NCBI GenBank assembly: GCA_027578915.1
Contig: JANBTT010000066.1
Coordinates: 26,580 to 90,579 of the forward strand
Length of the DNA stretch: 64,000 nucleotides
Source: Coemansia sp. RSA 1200
Taxonomy: Eukaryota > Kickxellomycota > Kickxellomycetes > Kickxellales > Kickxellaceae
Direction of reading: 5' to 3'
The notes under the pieces were generated by a model that worked only from the letters and a program-made list of their open reading frames with translations, searched no databases and was not told where the DNA came from. Positions 51,072-61,080 of the stretch are shown in pieces. Numbering within the stretch: the first letter of the stretch is position 1; each line of letters begins with the position of its first letter. The position numbers were made by a program, and so were the translations under genes.

Positions 51072-51336
51072 AATAATACGAGCAAGCAAGGCGGCGAAGA
51101 AGAAAGGCGAGCTGTTGACGGAAGAGGAAAAAAAGGCAAACCACATTGCGTCGGAGCAGAAACGGCGACAGAACATCCGAGTGGGCTACGACCAGCTTAT
51201 CCAGATCGTGCCCACATTGACGCCGTCACAGCGTAGCGAGGCCCTTATTCTGCAGAAGACCGTCGAGTACATAAAGTACCTGCTGATGGAGCGGGAGATC
51301 CTGGATGGCCAGCTCAAGGATGTCGATACCAACTGA
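50845..51336 (+). CDS. Ino4-like basic helix-loop-helix factor
   Basis: A 163-residue protein. I start at 50845 (MDSINPTLPE...) because the in-frame extension upstream is a pyrimidine-rich leader. A Ser/Gln/Lys-rich region and an alanine run (AAAAAAAAAAA) lead into a bHLH domain: the basic part 'ANHIASEQKRRQNIRVGYDQ', then a loop 'PTLTPSQRSE', then helix 2 'ALILQKTVEYIKYLLMEREI', with no leucine zipper. The order, size and 'HIASEQKRR' motif match fungal Ino4-type factors, which heterodimerise with Ino2 to activate phospholipid genes. The partner is not in the window. Assignment to Ino4 rather than a Max-like protein is moderately supported. Confidence 0.78.
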
Positions 51337-51618
51337 GATCCACCTAACCCCCTCTTTCTTCCTCTTTTTGAGTATGAGAATTTCTGATTGTGATCTCATC
51401 TGCTGTGAGATTTTTTTTGTATTATCAACGTCATTCACTATCTTTCATTTCCAAAAAGGGATTTTTCTTGTTTAAATATAGACAGCAGACAAAGTAGAGT
51501 GAGAAGAAAACTAAATAAAAAACTATACATGGAAGAAAGGCCTACAGTGGGCTTGAAGAAATGTAAATGAAAGTAGTGGTGGTCCTTTTTTTTCCTTCTG
51601 GGGGAACCTCAGGAAAAA
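51337..51618. other. Short convergent intergenic spacer
   Basis: About 280 bp between two convergent genes; no gene seen. Confidence 0.5.
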
Positions 51619-52224
51619 TTATTGCTCCAACTTTTCAGGAACAGCAAACCCAATCTTTCGCGCATGCGCATGGATCTGATCTGCGGAGACAAACAAGTTG
51701 AAACCAAGGAGCTTGATCATAGCACGCTCCATGCTGGCAATCTCGCGATGCGCAAACACGCCGCCCGTGGCAGTCACCAGCGACTTCACAGGCACCGCGC
51801 TGTCTGACCAGAACTTGTCGGCAAGCAGCAGCGATGCCAGAAAGATCCTGTACGGCGTGTCTGCGGTTCCTGTGGCTGATTCTGGCAGTCGCTGGCTGAG
51901 CCGCTCCACGTAAATCAGAGCTGTCACAAGCACGGCTGTCTTGATATCCAGTGCTGTGATTATGTTGAATATGAACGCCTCTATTGTCGGCAGGTTTGGG
52001 AGCAGCGGGTTAAGCAGGAGCCCTCCACCATGGCCTGTTGTTGTTGTTGCCATTCCACCGCTGCTGCTGCTGCTGCTGCTGCTGCCTGCTGCCATGCTGC
52101 CGCTGTTGGTCCGCAGCAGCGACTTGAGAGAATACGCCGCCGTGCGGAGCAGCTGATGCTCGTGCACGTAGCTCAGATCCACCAACGGACCGCCTCCGCT
52201 TGGTGTGGCTATGGCTGCTATCAT
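51619..52224 (-). CDS. Pcl-type cyclin
   Basis: A 201-residue protein with a Ser-rich N-terminal insert (SSSSSSSS run) and a cyclin box: 'PTIEAFIFNIITALDIKTAV', 'LVTALIYVERLSQRLP', 'YRIFLASLLLADKFWSDSAV' and 'IASMERAMIKLLGFNLFVS'. The pattern 'D-K-F-W-x-D' and 'E-x-x-x-L-x-L-L-G-F' is typical of Pho80/Pcl cyclins (yeast Pcl1/2/5, Aspergillus An-Pho80), which partner Pho85-like CDKs in phosphate sensing and polarised growth. Compact, single exon, intact. Divergent from the sugar transporter across 2.8 kb. Confidence 0.85.
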   Translation of the reverse strand: MIAAIATPSGGGPLVDLSYVHEHQLLRTAAYSLKSLLRTNSGSMAAGSSSSSSSSGGMATTTTGHGGGLLLNPLLPNLPTIEAFIFNIITALDIKTAVLVTALIYVERLSQRLPESATGTADTPYRIFLASLLLADKFWSDSAVPVKSLVTATGGVFAHREIASMERAMIKLLGFNLFVSADQIHAHARKIGFAVPEKLEQ

Positions 52225-55014
52225 TGTTCTGTGCTATCTGTGCTATCTGTGCTATATGTGCCGTTCTGTGGGCTTGGGAACAGAGATCAGGAGTGCTCGT
52301 ATGATATTGAAGAAATTCAAAGGATAAAGACAGCAATAATTGCATATATATATATATATATATATAAAGATAAAGAGAACGAGAAATGATGGAACGGAGA
52401 CAGGGGATGTGCTGGCGTTTATAACAGCAGCAGACTCTAAGCCTTCTTTTTTGTGCTTCTTAAACAGAAATGAGACAAAGAACTTTTTTTGCATACTACT
52501 TTTTTTTTGGGGGGGAAGAAAAAAGAAACAAAAAATGCTGCGAGCCATGCTTCTTTCTTTTGCCTCTACGTCAGCCAAACTGCAGGTCCCCGCCCACACT
52601 CGGCATTTGATTCTCTGTTTTCTCTTTCCTAATGAGGCGGACAAATGGGAACCACAGAAGCAAGCGAGGCTTGTGTGAGAGGGAGGGAATAAAAGGCGCG
52701 CAATATCGTGCCCAATCAAGCTCAGTATCTTTTTTTGGTTCTCTTGATCTGGTTGGACATTTTGTCCGATCATTGCCATCCATGTCTCATTGTCATACGC
52801 TTTTTTTGCCGGCATGTTTGCAAGAAAAATTACTGCGTTTCAATATATGGTGGAGAAATATTATGTCTGTCATCTTTCCACGTCTTCCCAGCCCGTCCGC
52901 AAGATGTGTGGAAGAAAGGGCAGGAGGCAAGTTATGTTGTGTGGTGTGCGATGCTACTACTGTAATGCAACAGCTATTGAGAAATAAATGCAACCAAAGC
53001 TCTAGTCTGACCTGTCCTGCTGCTTGCCACCATCACCAACCATCCCCTTCCTCTCTCTCCTGAACTGTAAGGTCGGGTACAAACAAATTTTCCGCCACAC
53101 ACACTACATATAACAGACATTTTCCCTATTCGGCTGTTTTCTCTGTTTTTTTCGTTTTTTTCTTTTGCACAAAGCATCCCAGACAATTTTACGATTAGTC
53201 CATCCACGTATGACAATTAGCCAATTCACAATGGTCTGCAGATGGTGGTGCGTTTGTTTGGGTACCAGTCCCGAACAGTTCAGTTTTTGAGTGAGGCTGT
53301 TGTGGAACTAAATAGACAAATTTTTATTTGTCATGTTCGTGTTGAGCTTGTCTAGTACTACGTGGAATGCACTGAAAGAGAGCCCCACATGATTCTGCAT
53401 CGCTAAAGCGTCATCAACCAACACTATGTGCTCTGCTTACCACCCACCCCACATATCATACATATTATACTCGATGCACCTTTTTTATACTGGAATCTCG
53501 ACCCTTCAAAAGTATAATGAAATAATGACTTCTTTTTCATACACACGTTCACACTCCACAGACATACACATCACTTTTCTCCCAACCAACCAAAAAAGAA
53601 ATGCTGCTGAGGCACAAGGCACGAGGCACGAGACACCACAAGATATGACGGATGTGCCATACACGTTACATACATGCCAAACAAAAACAGGCTTTAAAGC
53701 AAATATTAAAATTACAGAAATCAATATTGGATCTGACATGTACTTGTATTTGATTTATGTCTACAACGCCACAGCTTTGCATTTCATCTCACTGAGAGAT
53801 ATAAATACACACAGGCTGATTATACCACGCATTTTTATCCCCATATGACACAAAGATAATCATTAGAAAAAGAAACGTAATGTTGCATCATTTCTGTACT
53901 AGCAATTATTTTTTATCGATAGAGACTCTTTTTCAAGCTGCATTTCTAGTACATGCACTAGTATCCAGTTGTTTTTGCACAAGCGCTTTTTTTTATACAA
54001 TTACCTGGCTATGCTAATTTTTGGATCGGGCTTTTACTTGTTTCCACTTGCATAATCAAATTTATTAAATTCTATCCTGCATTAATCGAGGTTTAAATTC
54101 TAATTACTGAGTATTCATATTAATTTCTGACGTAAAACATTAGCAACAACAAAAAACAATTGTGGTGATCTGATGATGTGGCTAATACAAGCTCCCCAGC
54201 CCATGAAGGAAAACAGAATAACAACGCATTTTTGAATCCCGCGTGCACTTGAAAGCACATAGAACTTACAGCCGAACCCAAAGTTGCATTCATTATTCGC
54301 ATTGAGGAACAACGTTAATAAGAACAATCAGTTATTGGTGAATGAGGGCGTTTATTTACTTTCCCCCTTTTTTACACGTCAATTTTTTTCTAACCCCGGA
54401 ACATCACAATGTCGTCTTATGTGGTATATCCCTGTGTTGAAAAAAAAACTCACATACAGTCTGAACAAAAAAAAATAGTTGTCGACAATCAGGTTTATTT
54501 TTTTTCTTGCGTACGGATATTTCGCCTCCCTCCTGGAAATGAATCCCATCTTTATTGCTTCCGTTAGAATAAAAATGCGTTGACCTCCGAGTTATCACGT
54601 AAAATGAGATGGTCATTGCGTTTCAAACACAAAAAAAAACAAGGGGTTGTGAATCTCTTTTTTTGTTTACTTTTCAGTCGCAAAAGGCACTGTAGAATAT
54701 AGATGAACGTTGAATTAACTCGGGAACATGTAATACAATTTATTTCATGTATAACCTAGCACGAGATGTTAACAAATAGTGTAAAAATTTAAAAAATAAA
54801 AGAAAAAAGAAACTATTTTTTGCAAACATTCCAAAAAGATGAAACGTATATAAATCAATTGCCAAATGTACATTTTCCACCTTTTATTTTATTTCTGTTG
54901 TGCAACTACATCTGCCAACATTTTTACTACGTTCCAAGACTCCTTCAACCAGTACTGCCTTCCAAGGTTCTTCAAGTCCCCCTTCATTTCCTTCTAGCTT
55001 GCCGGCTTTCTAAC
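52225..55014. other. Large divergent non-coding region (cyclin / sugar transporter)
   Basis: About 2.8 kb of AT-rich DNA with no coding frame of plausible character. It contains a (TA)n microsatellite at 52344-52366 and a short decamer-like repeat (tgtgctatc) at 52229-52260 next to the cyclin start. A 140-codon frame at 53426-53848 has low coding character and is not called. Confidence 0.6.
52344..52366 (+). repeat. (TA)n microsatellite
   Basis: Eleven alternating AT pairs. Confidence 0.9.
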
Positions 55015-56535
55015 ATGTCGTCGTCTGATACGAAGACTATTTCTACTCGTCTTGGTATAACCAAATATCAGTTTTTCTGCGTGATGGCAGCCTCCATTCC
55101 GTCGGTAAACTTTGGATGGAACTTTGTTGTCACCAACCTTCCCGGAGACATTATCACCAGGTGCCTAGCTGGCCCAAAGCACAACATCAACGGCCTTCCT
55201 TCATGTATTCCCACATCTGACATTATCTGGGGAGTAGCTGTTGGCTCCTATGCTATCGGCGCTCTTATTGGCGCTATCCTGTGCACCCGGTTCTCCAACC
55301 AATATGGACGAAAGTTCGTGATTCTGTACTCCAATATAATTGGCCTAGTCTCTGCCCTCTTGCTAGGCCTGTCTGTTAACATCCCGATGTTTGTTTGTGG
55401 TCGGATAGTTGCCGGAATTGCCCAGGGTGCTGCTAATGGAACATTTTCCACTTATGTTGTTGAAATAACTACCCCTCGTGCACGCAACTCGCTTTCGTGC
55501 GTAATCCAGTTGGCCGTGAGCATGGGCGTAATGCTTGGGTTTGTCTGCTCTCTAGGCATGCTGAAACTGCCGCTCTGGCGGGTTTTATTTGCTCTCACGG
55601 GTGCTCTTTGTTTGTTGAGCATTCTCAGTGTTAGCTTCTGTGTAGAATCGCCAAAATGGCTGGCAATGAAAGACAAGCACGAGCTGGCGCAGAATGCTTT
55701 GCAAAGATTGCGCAAGGATGCCGATATTACCGAAGAGTACGAACAGATCGTCATGGCGGTCAAACCGGATTGCTCAAAATCTGACGCAGGCAAATACACC
55801 GCGTCAGTTCTTGATGTTATTCTTGGAAAGACACCGGACAATCTCTACCACCAGCTGCTGGTTTCCGTGATGGGCATGTTTTTCCAGCAAGCAACTGGGA
55901 TCAGCGGCATATCGTTTTTCTCAACGGCTCTTTTCAACGGTCTTTCTCCACCAAAGGAAACACGAGACGTTAGCAAACCAACATTGGCACAGTTCTTGTC
56001 GGTTGTTGTTTCTTTTGTTGGAGTCATCTTCACACTGATCGGAATGCTGCTTACTAGCTACATGGGACGCAGGGCAATGATGTTTCTATCGCATGGTCTT
56101 ATGGCTGTGTTTTGCGTGCTAATGTCGATTGGCGACATTTACCATATGCCCTTCTTGGCTATATCCAGCGTGTTTATCTTCTACGGCGTGTACTATTTTG
56201 GCGCGGGTCCAATTCCATGGGTGATTCCAAACGAAATAACCCCCACCTACGCCGTCTCTGCCGTTATGGCTATAACAAACAGTGTCGGGTACCTTGGAAT
56301 TTTTACAATTAGCTTGGTATTCTCGCCCATCCTTTCCGCACTCAATGGATACGGGTTTCTTGTTTTTGCAACTGCAAACATCCTGGCAGTTGTCTTTTTC
56401 TACTTTTTCTTGCCTGAAACCAAGAATCGCACCAATCTGGAGCTTGTCAGAGTCCATTCAGTGGGCATCCACAACGTCCTGCGCGCAAAATACAAGACGT
56501 TTCCAAGCGAAACTACGTTGAATAATTGGGATTAG
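55015..56535 (+). CDS. Sugar transporter of the MFS (GLUT/Hxt-like) family
   Basis: I choose the ATG at 55015 (MSSSDTKTISTRLG...), since the in-frame extension to 54820 is an AT-rich leader. The 506-residue product has about twelve transmembrane helices and sugar-porter motifs: 'FSNQYGRKFVILYSNI', 'GRIVAGIAQGAANGTFSTYV' then 'VEITTPRARNSL', 'ESPKWLAMKDKHELAQNALQ', 'FFQQATGISGISFFSTALF', 'SYMGRRAMMFLSHG', 'GPIPWVIPNEITP' and 'FYFFLPETKNRTNLELVRVH'. The 'GPIPW' and 'PETK' motifs support hexose specificity of the GLUT class, but the exact sugar is not deducible. Confidence 0.93.
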   Translation: MSSSDTKTISTRLGITKYQFFCVMAASIPSVNFGWNFVVTNLPGDIITRCLAGPKHNINGLPSCIPTSDIIWGVAVGSYAIGALIGAILCTRFSNQYGRKFVILYSNIIGLVSALLLGLSVNIPMFVCGRIVAGIAQGAANGTFSTYVVEITTPRARNSLSCVIQLAVSMGVMLGFVCSLGMLKLPLWRVLFALTGALCLLSILSVSFCVESPKWLAMKDKHELAQNALQRLRKDADITEEYEQIVMAVKPDCSKSDAGKYTASVLDVILGKTPDNLYHQLLVSVMGMFFQQATGISGISFFSTALFNGLSPPKETRDVSKPTLAQFLSVVVSFVGVIFTLIGMLLTSYMGRRAMMFLSHGLMAVFCVLMSIGDIYHMPFLAISSVFIFYGVYYFGAGPIPWVIPNEITPTYAVSAVMAITNSVGYLGIFTISLVFSPILSALNGYGFLVFATANILAVVFFYFFLPETKNRTNLELVRVHSVGIHNVLRAKYKTFPSETTLNNWD

Positions 56536-56845
56536 TGCACTTTAATATTTTTTTTACAGCAGGCAGATGTTAACCGTTACTTAATAAATAGAATAATATA
56601 CTACATTTAAACTAGGCTTTTTCATTGTTCACTTTAATGTGCTGATTTGATTGGGCAGAAACTAAAAAGCCGATCTGAATAGTTAAGCAAAATTTTTAAA
56701 TCATTCTGATCTAGAAAGTATTTTGTCCAAAAAACGCTTTCTTAGTCATAATAACAGTTCCTGGGCGAGGAAAGCGTTTCTCCTTTATTTCTTTTTTTTT
56801 TTTGCAAAATATTCTTTTTCATTTACAAAATTAAATTATAAAAAA
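56536..56845. other. Intergenic region
   Basis: AT-rich spacer upstream of the Nop13-like gene. No gene seen. Confidence 0.5.
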
Positions 56846-57892
56846 ATGGGCGATTCAAAGATAAAAGACAAGACAACACTGTCAAAGAAGGAGGCAAGAA
56901 AGGCAGAAAAGGCAGCTCGGAAAGTAGACAAGGAGGCGCTGAAGACAAAGGACGACCAGGAAAGCGGAAATGATGCAGACAAAGTAGCACCAGCAGATGG
57001 ATCTGCTGCGCAAGCACCACATGATGAAGCTAGAGACGCTAATGTATTGGCAAGCGAAACAAAGAATGCGAAGAGCAAGGAAAAGAAAGAGAACAAGAAA
57101 AAGGAGCGCTCGGAATGGAGCGCATGGATTGGCAACATGCCATACACGGTTACCCGGGACGAGATCAAGGACTTTTTCAAAGATTGTGGAACAATAACAC
57201 GGATACACCTGCCAAAAAAAGAAGGCAAGGCGCTTGGATTTGCGTACGTTGATTTTGAGTCTCAAGACGCAATGAGTCTGGCGCTGGCATACTCTGAGCA
57301 GCTGATGGGCAAGCGTGCCGTGCTGATCAAGAACGCAAAGGACTTTAAAAAGACTGGAACGCCGTCGGACCAGGCTTCCAACAAGGCGTCTGGCGCGTTT
57401 GGAGCCGCTGCAAAGGGCGCAAAGCGGCGCGTCAATGTTGGCAAGAACCCGCCCAGCCCAACGCTGTTTCTGGGAAATCTGAGCTTTGATGTGAAGCGCA
57501 AGGATGTCAAGTCGGCATTTGGCGTGTTTGGCGAGATTGTCGGTGTTCGAGTGGCAACGTTTGAGGATAACCCGGAAAAGTGCCGTGGATTCGGGTATGT
57601 TGATTTCAAAACCACCGAGGATGCCACAAAGGCGATTATGTCTCCCGAGCCGATCAGCATATACAACCGCCGGGTGCGCATGGAATATGCTGGCGAGGAT
57701 GCAACCCGCAAAGGGCGCCCCTGGGAGTACGATCCCAAAGTCAATCCAAGGGCTGCTTTGGATGCTGGCGATAACGACGATGGAGACTTGCACTCTAATA
57801 AGAAGCGCAAGCTGGTCACCGAAAACATGGCCGAGACAAAGCTGCAGGGACTGCCTGTGCAGTTTGAGGGCGAAAAGATCACCTTTGGCTAG
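56846..57892 (+). CDS. Nop13-like nucleolar RNA-binding protein
   Basis: A 348-residue protein from the ATG at 56846 (MGDSKIKDKTTLSKKEARKA...). A Lys/Glu-rich basic N-terminus precedes two RRMs: 'SAWIGNMPYTVTRDEIKDFF' with 'KALGFAYVDFESQDAM', and 'PTLFLGNLSFDVKRKDVKSA' with 'KCRGFGYVDFKTTEDATKA'. The region 'RRVRMEYAGEDATRKGRPWE' after the second RRM, and the pairing of the two domains, match Nop13, a nucleolar protein of uncertain role in ribosome biogenesis. A basic tail motif 'NKKRKLVTE' could be a nuclear signal. Convergent with the zinc-finger gene. Confidence 0.85.
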   Translation: MGDSKIKDKTTLSKKEARKAEKAARKVDKEALKTKDDQESGNDADKVAPADGSAAQAPHDEARDANVLASETKNAKSKEKKENKKKERSEWSAWIGNMPYTVTRDEIKDFFKDCGTITRIHLPKKEGKALGFAYVDFESQDAMSLALAYSEQLMGKRAVLIKNAKDFKKTGTPSDQASNKASGAFGAAAKGAKRRVNVGKNPPSPTLFLGNLSFDVKRKDVKSAFGVFGEIVGVRVATFEDNPEKCRGFGYVDFKTTEDATKAIMSPEPISIYNRRVRMEYAGEDATRKGRPWEYDPKVNPRAALDAGDNDDGDLHSNKKRKLVTENMAETKLQGLPVQFEGEKITFG

Positions 57893-57972
57893 ATGTTGTC
57901 GTAAATGGGCTTTTGGCATTTTCAACAGTTTTTTATTATTGCTATCTAACAAATATGACTTTATTCTGTATC

Positions 57973-59451
57973 CTACAACTCTGGCTGATCTGGGACATCA
58001 AGGCATGTAGGCGAGTAACACCACTTGTATGGTGAAAGAATGCAATCCAGCCCGTCATTCAGGATCATAAAAACGTTGATATCGCTTTTCTGGAGCGCCA
58101 ATGACACATTGGTCCAGCTATTCCACGCATCTTGGTATATCCACAGATTGTCAAGCACGGCTCGCCTGGCCACAAACTCTGCCATGTATTGCGACCACGG
58201 CTGCTTGAAGGCAGTGTTGTTGAGGGCGTCCAGCAGTCTTCTGGCGCGAACCAGATCGTTGTCCATGAGCGATCCCATGACTGCAGATGCCACGTCGGCT
58301 TGTGCGCCAGGACGGCCCATATGATGCTCGATTATCAGCATAGCACACTCGTTTCCAAAGTGACTCATCCCAAGCAACTCGAATACCAATGAAAGCTGTT
58401 CAACCGCCTTGTATGCTGCTCCTGTATCGCTCTTGTCAAGAGCAAATGCGTGCATTATAAAGTAAAATCCAATGCCACGCCATGCTAGTGCATCGTCCTC
58501 GCCAGCTTTCTTTTCCATTGAAAATACCAAAAGCGCGCTTGCTGCCTCGTCCATCGCATCAATCGCCTGCACAACATCCTCTTGCTTCCCGAATTTCCGC
58601 GGAATCGCAGAAACATCAGCAAAAGCTTCCTTGGACATTGCTGAAGGATTGCGTTCGGTGTTAGAATACTCTACGCAACTCTCGCTTATTCCCAAGTACT
58701 GGCAAACAGCAAGTGTGTACTGCTCCGTAGATTCAACCCGAGAATAGTCTTTAGCATACAAAGCCCGCGCCAATGCCAGCCTACATTCCAGCATGGTTTT
58801 CAGGATCTTTCTGGTGCTCCAAGCAGCTGGCGAACCCTTTGATCCACAGAGTGCAGGATCCTCTTCCATTCTCTGCAAACACGCTAATAGATCTCGTAAT
58901 ACTGGTTCAACTGCGCTCAGGTCGTGCTGCGCAATATCCCTGGCAATATTCCATAGCACTGTCGCGGCAATCGCGGGGTCCTTGTGCGCAATGGCTCGTG
59001 CCTTTTCCAGGCTTTCCAGTGCGCCTTTTGGTATTTTTGAGCCTTGCCCTTTTTGTTGTGTCATTTGAGATCTCTTTGGCTTCTGTTGCTGTTGGCTCTT
59101 CTTCTTGTGCTTTTCAGATTGTTGATGTGTTACATAGGTTGCGGAATTGGCAAACTTTTTCTTGCAAATAGTGCAATACATGGTTTGCTGCGTTTCATCG
59201 TCTATTTCGGTCTCTTCTGCTGTAGTGTGGCTACCAATCGATAAACTGGCAAATCCTTCAATCAGACCTGTGTTTCGTGGTGACAAGTACCCCGGTGCTG
59301 CAGCGTTAGCAAGTACTGTCCGTCTGCGTTGTCCATCTCCTGTTGCGTTTGGCTGATCTTTTATCTCTTGTTGCTTGTGTTTTTCTGTTTTGGACAGAGC
59401 ATATTCCTGCTTTACAAATATATTTGCCACAGTCTTGGAGCTTTGGCCCAT
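57973..59451 (-). CDS. C2H2 zinc-finger protein with a long helical C-terminal region, unknown function
   Basis: A 492-residue protein with a single C2H2 finger at residues about 92-118 ('YCTICKKKFANSATYVTHQQSEKH', key residues C93, C96, H109, H115), flanked by basic and Gln-rich sequence. The last 350 residues are helical and mostly hydrophobic/acidic ('PAIAATVLWNIARDIAQHDL', 'ALAWRGIGFYFIMHAFALDK', 'FGNECAMLIIEHHMG'), and resemble a helical-repeat (TPR or ankyrin-like) or MYND-type adaptor region, but I recognise no specific family. The last residues end 'CLDVPDQPEL'. Confidence 0.65.
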   Translation of the reverse strand: MGQSSKTVANIFVKQEYALSKTEKHKQQEIKDQPNATGDGQRRRTVLANAAAPGYLSPRNTGLIEGFASLSIGSHTTAEETEIDDETQQTMYCTICKKKFANSATYVTHQQSEKHKKKSQQQQKPKRSQMTQQKGQGSKIPKGALESLEKARAIAHKDPAIAATVLWNIARDIAQHDLSAVEPVLRDLLACLQRMEEDPALCGSKGSPAAWSTRKILKTMLECRLALARALYAKDYSRVESTEQYTLAVCQYLGISESCVEYSNTERNPSAMSKEAFADVSAIPRKFGKQEDVVQAIDAMDEAASALLVFSMEKKAGEDDALAWRGIGFYFIMHAFALDKSDTGAAYKAVEQLSLVFELLGMSHFGNECAMLIIEHHMGRPGAQADVASAVMGSLMDNDLVRARRLLDALNNTAFKQPWSQYMAEFVARRAVLDNLWIYQDAWNSWTNVSLALQKSDINVFMILNDGLDCILSPYKWCYSPTCLDVPDQPEL

Positions 59452-59656
59452 TGTTGGCGTCTGTATCTAGTGTTTGATAATGCAATATTATTTTATACAA
59501 GAACAAAATGAACAAGAGAAAAAAGAACATTAGGAAATGAAACTATGGAAATATAAAAAATGGCAGTGTTTGCAAACTGTGACAAAACTGCACTTAAGGG
59601 GTTATGTGCTCAATTCACATGATCTGGGATCAGCAAATCATCCATGTCAAGCTCTA

Positions 59657-59857
59657 GCGTGCTAGCCCACAGCCGTAAGGACTAGATATAACATTGTAAG
59701 AGTTACCAAAGATGCTGCAAGGCATGTCGCTTAGCTCGTAAACGTAACAAATGTTGGGCTTTTTGTAGATGCTATAGCCGATGTGCGCAAGCAGAAGCGC
59801 ATTGTACAGTAATGAAAGCATTACTGCGAGATTGAGCGTCTTTACTATGCTCCACAT
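59657..59857 (-). CDS. Candidate small membrane protein (67 residues)
   Basis: From the ATG at 59857 the product starts MWSIVKTLNLAVMLSLLYNA and continues with 'LLLAHIGYSIY'. Codons such as GCG CTT CTG CTT GCG CAC ATC GGC look coding compared with the AT-rich flanks. The rest (to 'YGCGLAR') is Cys/Tyr-containing. Homology not recognised. It could also be one exon of a longer gene: 'CTACCAG' before the ATG is a possible acceptor and 'GGTAACT' inside is a possible donor. Confidence 0.4.
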
Positions 59858-59905
59858 GTCGAGTCCACTGGTAGCGAGTATATTCGTGTAGATATAAATA
59901 AACAA

Positions 59906-60588
59906 TTTTCAAATGGTGTGATATCTTTTGTAATAATGACAATAGCAATATTTACAATTCTTTGGATAAAAGTCATAAAAGCAGGCTTTGGCTACAATTA
60001 AGCGATAAATAATATATTATAAAATATCTAGTAAAAATAATGCAAGAGAAGAAGGAAAAAAGAAAAGGTGGTTTTTTTTGCTTTTCTTGCCAAGAATTAA
60101 GCAATGAAAATGCGTTAGAATTCATGCCAGGTTTGCAAGAATAAATCTTTTGGATGATGAACAGGGAAGAGAAAAAGGATGCAAGTATGTTCAAGGTGGA
60201 AGAATGATGAAAGAGGTGAAAAAAGAAATGATATGTGTGGCGCATTCAACTCGTACACTTGTGGATTGGATTCTGCATCATTTGCTCATATTTTTATAGA
60301 GATAGAAAGGGCGGCTGGCGATGAGAAGTTTGAAATGAATCCGATAACAAGTGTAGCTGGCACCTGCGTTTAAAGAGGTGCTAGATGATGCATTAATGAG
60401 CTCTGTTAAGGGTTTCATTCCTTTCTCCTTTTATCTCATTAATGATATGTGTCATTAGTGTTAACACATCCGTTTTTGTTGTGTTGCTGAACTAGTAGTT
60501 ATTAGCCGTACTCGGACCACCGAATATGACGCAAACAAGACGGCCATATATTACCTAACGTCTCTGTCACACCTTTCTTGTTGTCATA
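59906..60588. other. Intergenic region
   Basis: AT-rich, A-rich on the plus strand near 60000-60100; nothing recognised. Confidence 0.5.
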
Positions 60589-61080
60589 TCACGAAGATGG
60601 CTGACAAGGTGAATGGATAACAACGACACATACATGGGAATTGCCATCTTGTTTGTCTTTTGCGTACTGAAAGGTGTTGTGGCCATTATACGAAGCCAAA
60701 CAGTTTTTTGTTGTAGGGATATCTGCGGAATGGTGAGTATCAGGAGTATACGCAGGAGGCGGTGGCTCATAAAGAGGAAGAAAGGAGTTGGAAAAGGAGT
60801 CATGGCGCTGGATCTCGTTGCGCTCGGCAGCCATGGCACCGGCATCCGAGTATGGTATAGAGTTGCTGCGCCGGTCTTGGCTATGAGGACGATTATGGAA
60901 CGACCTAGCCCGTCTTCTTTCGCGGTCCCTCCTGTTTTCAGCAAGACGGCGCCGGTGTCTGAAACGGAACTGTTGTAGCTTTCTCCAGGCACGAACCCGA
61001 CTGCTGCACATACAGATACTGAGCACGATAAAGACGAGTATCGTCACAATAGCTGGAACCACTCTTGTTGCGCTTGTCAT
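60589..61080 (-). CDS. Single-pass membrane protein with a PPxY motif
   Basis: A 163-residue protein: a short N-terminus, one hydrophobic helix ('VVPAIVTILVFIVLSICMC', about 7-25), a basic Arg-rich cytosolic stretch ('RFRHRRRLAENRRDRERRRA'), and a PPPPAY motif ('YEPPPPAYTPD', about 102-112), the canonical binding site for WW-domain ubiquitin ligases of the Rsp5/Nedd4 group. It has the layout of small adaptors that recruit Rsp5 to endosomal or Golgi membranes. No family recognised. Confidence 0.62.
   Translation of the reverse strand: MTSATRVVPAIVTILVFIVLSICMCSSRVRAWRKLQQFRFRHRRRLAENRRDRERRRARSFHNRPHSQDRRSNSIPYSDAGAMAAERNEIQRHDSFSNSFLPLYEPPPPAYTPDTHHSADIPTTKNCLASYNGHNTFQYAKDKQDGNSHVCVVVIHSPCQPSS

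Noticed and set aside
53426..53848. 140-codon frame in the large AT-rich gap
   Set aside because: AT-driven composition, no domain, no convincing start context; could only be revived by transcript or conservation data.
59600..59690. tRNA-like appearance of a GC-richer stretch
   Set aside because: No A box/B box pair and no 7-bp acceptor stem.
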